Source: JAXGZG01 sp050952065 (lineage in GTDB: Bacteria > Bacillota > Sulfobacillia > Fermentithermobacillales > Fermentithermobacillaceae). From it: a DNA stretch of 64,000 nucleotides. Positions within the stretch are counted from its first letter, which is position 1, and each line of letters opens with the position of its first letter. Shown one piece after another: positions 59,930 through 64,000 of the stretch. The notes beneath the pieces were generated by a model. The model ran no database searches. It was not told the DNA's origin and saw nothing but the letters and a program-made list of their open reading frames with translations. Position numbers and translations under genes: made by a program. Location: positions 1 to 64,000 of the forward strand of contig JBMNKF010000008.1 of the NCBI GenBank assembly GCA_050952065.1. The letters are read 5' to 3'.

Positions 59930-59990
59930 AGAGATACAGTCTGGGAGCGGTTTCGAGTGGAACGGCGCGATTCAGTGGTATTGGCAGTTG

Positions 59991-60029
59991 AGTGGCAGGG
60001 TGGCTTGACGGGGTGGCCTCCCTGCCACT
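59991..60029 (+). terminator. Hairpin after metQ
   Basis: AGTGGCAGGG (59991-60000) pairs perfectly with CCCTGCCACT (60020-60029) around a 19-nt loop. No T-run follows, so it is either a weak terminator or an mRNA 3'-end stabiliser for the metNIQ transcript. Confidence 0.45.
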
Positions 60030-60047
60030 ATCCGTGGGGCGGCCAAG

Positions 60048-60076
60048 TTGGCGAGATACTGATATTGTACTGATAT
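60048..60076 (+). promoter_or_regulatory. Candidate cysK promoter with an 11-bp-phased direct repeat
   Basis: TTGGCG (60048-60053) and TGATAT (60071-60076) are 17 bases apart. TACTGATAT occurs twice, at 60057-60065 and 60068-60076, with an 11-bp period, about one helical turn. The second copy overlaps the -10 region, a position suited to a repressor. Confidence 0.4.
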
Positions 60077-60129
60077 GGTGATGAAGCGTAAAATGGTCAA
60101 ATCATAGTTTTGGGTTTGGAGGAAGCGGA

Positions 60130-61065
60130 GTGGCTATTCTGGATACTGTGCTAGAGGCGATTGGGAACACACCCATGGTTAGACTGCGAAGGATTCCGGA
60201 GCAGGGGGATGCCGAGATTCTGGTGAAACTCGAGTCCTTGAACCCAGGAGGCAGCATTAAGGCTCGTCCGGCTTACCGGATCATTAGTGAGGCCGAAAGG
60301 CAAGGAGCGCTCGGCCCAGGTTCTGTCATAGTTGAGGCCAGCAGCGGGAACCAGGGCATTTCTCTGGCCATGATCGGTGCCGTGAAGGGCTATCGTGTGG
60401 TGGTGTTCATGCCCGAATCTATGAGCTTGGAGAGAAGAAAGATACTGCAGGCATACGGAGCTGAGGTCAGACTCACACCCCTAGGGAAAGACATCAAGGA
60501 AACTCTGGAGATCTGCATTGCAGCTGCAAAGGAGTATGCCGAGTCCACCCCCGGGGCGTTTAGGGCGCAGCAGTTCGAGAACGAGAACAACCTCAGGGCT
60601 CACGAGGAAGGTACCGCCAAGGAGATTCTTGCAGCGACCGGTGGGCGACTGGATGCTTTCGTAAGCGGTATAGGAACTGGCGGCACCATAACCGGAATAG
60701 GGAGAATCCTAAAGGAACAAATACCCGGCGTGCAGGTTATTGCTGCCGAGCCCGACCAGGCCCCACTAATCAGAGGCGGTCCTGTGGGTTTGCACGTTCA
60801 GGAGGGCATAGGTGACGGTATTGTTCCCGAGATTTTGGATAAGTCGGTTATCGATAGAGCGGTGCTCGTTACCGATGAGGAAGCGTGCCGGATGGCAAGA
60901 CGTCTTGCCATGGAGGAAGGCATCTTCTGTGGGATATCCAGCGGCACGAATGTTCATGTGGCCGCGAAAATCGCCAACGAACTGGGTGAAGGCAAGAGGG
61001 TTGTTACAGTGATACCCGACGGTGGAGAGAAGTACCTGAGTACGGCGCTTTTCGACGAGACGTAG
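60130..61065 (+). CDS. cysK: Cysteine synthase (O-acetylserine sulfhydrylase)
   Basis: A PLP enzyme making cysteine from O-acetylserine and sulfide, 311 residues. The PLP lysine lies in LNPGGSIKARPAY; the substrate loop is EASSGNQGISLAMIG, and the phosphate-binding glycine loop is GIGTGGTITGIGR. CGISSGTNVHVA near the C-terminus is also typical. GTG 60130 has GGAGGAAG upstream. A Cys-synthase sequence with SIKAR rather than SVKDR is slightly unusual, so a related beta-substituting enzyme such as a cystathionine beta-synthase-like or O-phosphoserine sulfhydrylase cannot be excluded. It has its own promoter. Confidence 0.85.
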   Translation: MAILDTVLEAIGNTPMVRLRRIPEQGDAEILVKLESLNPGGSIKARPAYRIISEAERQGALGPGSVIVEASSGNQGISLAMIGAVKGYRVVVFMPESMSLERRKILQAYGAEVRLTPLGKDIKETLEICIAAAKEYAESTPGAFRAQQFENENNLRAHEEGTAKEILAATGGRLDAFVSGIGTGGTITGIGRILKEQIPGVQVIAAEPDQAPLIRGGPVGLHVQEGIGDGIVPEILDKSVIDRAVLVTDEEACRMARRLAMEEGIFCGISSGTNVHVAAKIANELGEGKRVVTVIPDGGEKYLSTALFDET

Positions 61066-61094
61066 GTGATTCACGTGGTTTTCCCAGCATTGGC

Positions 61095-61883
61095 TCAGAA
61101 TACGGAGGCTTTCACGACATCTTTCATGCTGTACAGTCCCGGCTTCTGGCAAATTATGAACCTTGCACCTTTCACTGCGCCGTGGGCAAAAACGTCGCGT
61201 GATAGAGCCATGTGGTTTATCTCCAAGACTTCTCCCTGCCCGGCGAATATCACGTTGTGTTCGCCAACGATACCTCCGCCACGGATGGCATGAATGCCAA
61301 TCTCGCCCTTCTGTCTTTTCTGCGTTTTAGAATACCTTCCGTAGGTGTAGTTTGGCGAGGATGCAGCCTTTAGAGTTGTACTGGCTCTCAGGCTTTCGTC
61401 GATGGCGTCTGCGATAAGGAGAGCAGTGCCGCTGGGCGAATCGACTTTTTGATTGTGATGTTTTTCCACGATTTCTATGTCGAAGGTGTCCCAAAGAACC
61501 GGCGCCGCCCAACTGACCAGGGATGCAAGCAAATTGATTCCCAAGGACATATTGGCGGAATGGAGGATCGGCACGGTTTTGGATGCTTCTTGGATCATCT
61601 GCCTCTGTCGGGCATCAAACCCTGTGGTGCAGATGACCAGGGGAACGGTCCGAGTCGTTCCGAAGAGGAGTAAGGATTCAAGACAGGTATGATGGGAGAA
61701 GTCGATGACAATGTCCGCACTCTCTTTGACGTGTTCCAGCGACTCATATACTGGATAATGCGGTGTGGTTTGTGAGGGCATTATGTCAACGCCGCAGACG
61801 ATTTCCATATCGGGTTCCGAATCCAATACTCGGGTCATCACCTGGCCCATTTTCCCGTTGCATCCGTGCAGAAGAACTCTCAT
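61095..61883 (-). CDS. dapB: 4-hydroxy-tetrahydrodipicolinate reductase
   Basis: DapB reduces hydroxy-tetrahydrodipicolinate with NAD(P)H in the diaminopimelate/lysine pathway. The 262-residue protein has the N-terminal nucleotide site LLHGCNGKMGQVM, VIDFSHHTCLESLL, ICTTGFDARQ, SANMSLGINLLASL, the catalytic motif EIVEKHHNQKVDSPSGTALL and the C-terminal GEVLEINHMALSRDVFAHGA. All catalytic residues are visible. It is transcribed toward cysK; only 29 bases separate the stops. No other dap gene is in the window. Confidence 0.95.
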   Translation of the reverse strand: MRVLLHGCNGKMGQVMTRVLDSEPDMEIVCGVDIMPSQTTPHYPVYESLEHVKESADIVIDFSHHTCLESLLLFGTTRTVPLVICTTGFDARQRQMIQEASKTVPILHSANMSLGINLLASLVSWAAPVLWDTFDIEIVEKHHNQKVDSPSGTALLIADAIDESLRASTTLKAASSPNYTYGRYSKTQKRQKGEIGIHAIRGGGIVGEHNVIFAGQGEVLEINHMALSRDVFAHGAVKGARFIICQKPGLYSMKDVVKASVF

Positions 61884-61932
61884 CTCGGTTCCCCCTTGTA
61901 GCGAGTCTGTTGATTAATCAGAACCGAAGCCA

Positions 61933-62688
61933 TCAGTCTTTGACACTTGATCTGCGCCCCTCACTAGAGGTCCATCGAAGAGACAACTCGTACAGGGCTA
62001 TGCCTACTGCCACTGCAAGGTTCAAGGAGTCAACCTTCGCGCTGTGAGGGATGACCACAGGTGTCCCCATGTTAAGATATTCGTCTGGTAGACCGCCGGA
62101 TTCGTTGCCAAAGATCAGCGAGTATGGAGCGTTTTCGTGGATCTTTAGTTCGCGGATGTTATGGCTGCCTTGAAGCATGAATGGGAGCATGTGCCTTTGG
62201 TGGTGGCTTCCGTACGTCTCAAAGGAGTCAAAGTACTCCACCTCTAGATGGAACAATGCTCCCATTGAAGAGCGAATGACTTTAGGATCGAAGACATCCA
62301 CCCCGGGGCTTATGATGGCCAGGTCATGGACTCCGAATGCCGCCATGGTGCGGGATATGGTTCCCAAGTTGCCCATATCCCCAGGATTGACCAAAACTAC
62401 GTGATGGGCAGAATCACGAAGCTTCATTTCGTACTTGGAGAAGACGCCCACGGCCAGGCAATTGCCTTTCTTGGCCAGAGATTCCACTTTGGTGTCGTTC
62501 ACGCTAACGTCTACGCCTAGATTCTTACAGATGCTTCTTATCTTGGCGGCACCTTCATTTCTTGAGGATGCTGAACTAAGGATAACCTGGCGAACCGAAT
62601 AGGGCCGAGCCTCTAGAAGCTCAAGGGTAGGGAACACACCTAAGGCGTACGAGTAATCTGATCCCTTCTTGTAGGCTCTTACTCTCAC
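61933..62688 (-). CDS. SpoU/TrmH family RNA 2'-O-methyltransferase
   Basis: A SPOUT-fold enzyme that methylates a ribose 2'-OH in rRNA or tRNA using SAM. The 251 residues show motif 1 LVNPGDMGNLGTISRTMAAF, motif 2 APYSLIFGNESGGLPDEYL and motif 3 VDSLNLAVAVGIALYELSLR, forming the trefoil knot. The N-terminal 85 residues form a small substrate-binding part. GTG 62688 has AGGAGG nine bases upstream. The target RNA cannot be told from sequence. It is followed by dapB on the same strand after 49 bases. Confidence 0.85.
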   Translation of the reverse strand: MRVRAYKKGSDYSYALGVFPTLELLEARPYSVRQVILSSASSRNEGAAKIRSICKNLGVDVSVNDTKVESLAKKGNCLAVGVFSKYEMKLRDSAHHVVLVNPGDMGNLGTISRTMAAFGVHDLAIISPGVDVFDPKVIRSSMGALFHLEVEYFDSFETYGSHHQRHMLPFMLQGSHNIRELKIHENAPYSLIFGNESGGLPDEYLNMGTPVVIPHSAKVDSLNLAVAVGIALYELSLRWTSSEGRRSSVKD

Positions 62689-62848
62689 AGGGAGATCCTC
62701 CTCGACCCATCTGCATCATCTAGATCATCTCGCCCGGCTCTTCTTGGCTCACTCCAGATTTTAACCTTTTTCCGGCTCGTTTGCCCAGAAGTGAACGGTT
62801 TTGCACTTGCCCTGTCTTCTGGCATCAATAGTGGTCGGGCCAAGATTA

Positions 62849-63301
62849 CTAGTCGCTTATGCCGAACTCGTCCCAGAATGCAACGAAATCCGCGGCAGCC
62901 TTCTCGTAATTGGCTTTCTTTTGGTCGTAGACTTCTTGGGTTATCTGTGCTTCTCGAAGCTGCCATTTGGCCAGCTCAAACTCGAGTTTCTTTATCTCGT
63001 AGTTCTGTTTCATGAGCGTCCCTTTTATTGCCCCAACGGCATTGGTGAGAGCCATCGCAGATTCGCCCGTTAGACTCTTGCCCAGTTCCTTTGTTTGGTT
63101 CGCCCGGGTGAGAGCGTTCTCCAGCGAGAACCTGGTGCCATATGTTTCGCTGACAGTCTCGTCAGGGTGGACCGGTTCTAGGGAACCTTCGATGGAGGGC
63201 TCCAGAGTGATCGGTTGCTTCTGTGTTTCACGGGTGCATGCCGCGAGCAGAACGCCCAGGCTGGCCACTACTATTAGTGAGATGGTGAGTTTTCGGTTCA
63301 A
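62849..63301 (-). CDS. Small lipoprotein with a C-terminal helical region
   Basis: A 150-residue protein with a lipobox VLLAAC ending near residue 22, an acidic, Pro-rich linker (QPITLEPSIEGSLEPVHPDE) and a helical, coiled-coil-prone C-terminal half. AGGAGG lies seven bases before TTG 63301; the adjoining TTG 63304 is an equally possible start. It is divergent from the GerMN lipoprotein gene. No family is recognised. Extracellular attachment to the membrane is expected. Confidence 0.7.
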   Translation of the reverse strand: MNRKLTISLIVVASLGVLLAACTRETQKQPITLEPSIEGSLEPVHPDETVSETYGTRFSLENALTRANQTKELGKSLTGESAMALTNAVGAIKGTLMKQNYEIKKLEFELAKWQLREAQITQEVYDQKKANYEKAAADFVAFWDEFGISD

Positions 63302-63494
63302 CAATATACCTCCTAGCAGCGTGTGTTCGTCTCATTGAGACTTCCATGGGGGCACTAGGGTTCCTTCTGGGAAAATGATACACGTTTGTTACACGCCGAG
63401 ACCGTAATGAAAAGCGATACTGACATAATGATGTCGGGTCGAGATAGCAGTCAGTGGACCGCAAAGGTAATTAACAATACGGGAGGCTTACGCG

Positions 63495-64000
63495 ATGAGA
63501 AGGAGAAACAGGCTCGTTCTTCTGGGGTTTGCTTTCATGGGGTTGGTGGCAATGCTGTATTTGGCGGGGTGCACGCCCAAAGTTCAAGGTGCTCCTCTAG
63601 ACGATGATGGCGCCACAGTTGAAGGTACGACGATCGAGGTTACTCTGTACTTCAGCGACGATCAAGCCACGGGAGTGCTTCCAGAGAAGCGCACGATCGA
63701 GGTGACTGAAGGCGAGGGGGAAATCCCCATAGAGAAGATAGCGGTACTGGAACTCATTGAGGGCCCTTCCAATGAGGACCTGAGGAAGACTCTACCGCCT
63801 GAGACACGACTTCTTTCGATAGTGGTTAACGATGGCGTCGCCGTAGTGGATTTCAGTCAGGAGTTTCAGACCAAACACTGGGGAGGTTCGGCAGGTGAAG
63901 GGCTAACCATCCAGTCCTTGGTAAAGACGCTTACATCCATAGAGGGGATTGACAAAGTTCAGGTGCTCATTCAAGGCGAGGTCATTGACAGTCTAGCTGG
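63495..64000 (+). CDS. GerMN-domain lipoprotein (partial, runs off the end)
   Basis: GGGAGG lies eight bases before ATG 63495. The N-terminus MRRRNRLVLLGFAFMGLVAM leads to lipobox LAGC near residue 26. From about residue 47 a GerMN domain follows: IEVTLYFSDDQATGVLPEKR, AVLELIEGPSN, LPPETRLLSIVVNDGVAVVD, FSQEF and LTIQSLVKTLTSIEGIDKVQ. GerMN is found in the spore germination protein GerM and in other lipoproteins of Gram-positives. The window ends inside the domain at codon 169, so length and any second domain are unknown. Confidence 0.85.
   Translation, partial: MRRRNRLVLLGFAFMGLVAMLYLAGCTPKVQGAPLDDDGATVEGTTIEVTLYFSDDQATGVLPEKRTIEVTEGEGEIPIEKIAVLELIEGPSNEDLRKTLPPETRLLSIVVNDGVAVVDFSQEFQTKHWGGSAGEGLTIQSLVKTLTSIEGIDKVQVLIQGEVIDSLA

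Overview
The window reads as one long piece of chromosome from a member of the Bacillota (Firmicutes), probably a deep-branching clostridial-type lineage. The pointers are the gene orders hpf-secA-prfB, ftsE-ftsX-M23 peptidase-ctpA-minJ-like, uvrB-uvrA-uvrC, rapZ-yvcK-whiA and cdaA-cdaR-glmM-glmS. CsaB with an S-layer-homology protein, a glmS ribozyme, a SAM-I riboswitch and frequent GTG/TTG starts behind strong GGAGG sites agree with this. I cannot name a genus. No rRNA gene, complete tRNA gene or CRISPR array was seen.

Region by region. 0-4.6 kb: fabZ, a badly decayed metK, a decayed membrane GGDEF protein, comF and a FlgM-like gene, ending at a shared terminator. 4.6-14 kb: a cold-shock gene on the minus strand, then a long plus-strand run of hpf, two uncharacterised conserved genes, a small interrupted ORF, an HD-GYP protein, a DUF5317 protein, secA, prfB with a programmed +1 frameshift, and an exported protein. 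14-23.3 kb: csaB (minus), then a TagA/WecG glycosyltransferase, a two-gene transketolase, ftsE, ftsX, an EnvC-like M23 protein, ctpA and a MinJ-like protein. 23.4-30.2 kb: uvrB (one-base frameshift), uvrA and uvrC overlapping head to tail. 30.2-32.5 kb: a three-gene DUF2089/DUF4097/SHOCT-like operon.

32.5-42.5 kb holds two divergent operons that converge on amino-sugar and cell-wall precursor control. On the minus strand are a free pyruvate-kinase C-terminal domain, a cupin phosphoglucose isomerase, rapZ, yvcK and whiA. On the plus strand are cdaA, cdaR, glmM, a glmS ribozyme and glmS. Isomerase and rapZ would form one continuous reading frame if a single extra G were removed.

42.5-50 kb is accessory. 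A 2,554-bp IS21-family element with a 5-bp target duplication (ATCGT) splits a gene; removing it restores a 211-codon frame. It is followed by a frameshifted DUF2812-like gene, a tRNA-like fragment, IS-end-like repeats, an SLH-domain protein and a LigB-type dioxygenase homologue. 50-57.4 kb: an ArsR/CadC repressor with a Zn/Cd-type P1B ATPase, a MoxR-DUF58-DUF4129 cluster and a conserved small protein. 57.4-64 kb: a SAM-I riboswitch with terminator controlling metN-metI-metQ, then cysK, dapB, a SpoU-family RNA methyltransferase, a lipoprotein and a GerMN-domain lipoprotein that runs off the end.

The window also carries several lesions. metK and the GGDEF gene are true wrecks with many frameshifts and stops. 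uvrB and the isomerase gene each have a single-base indel in a G run, which could be either mutation or sequencing error.
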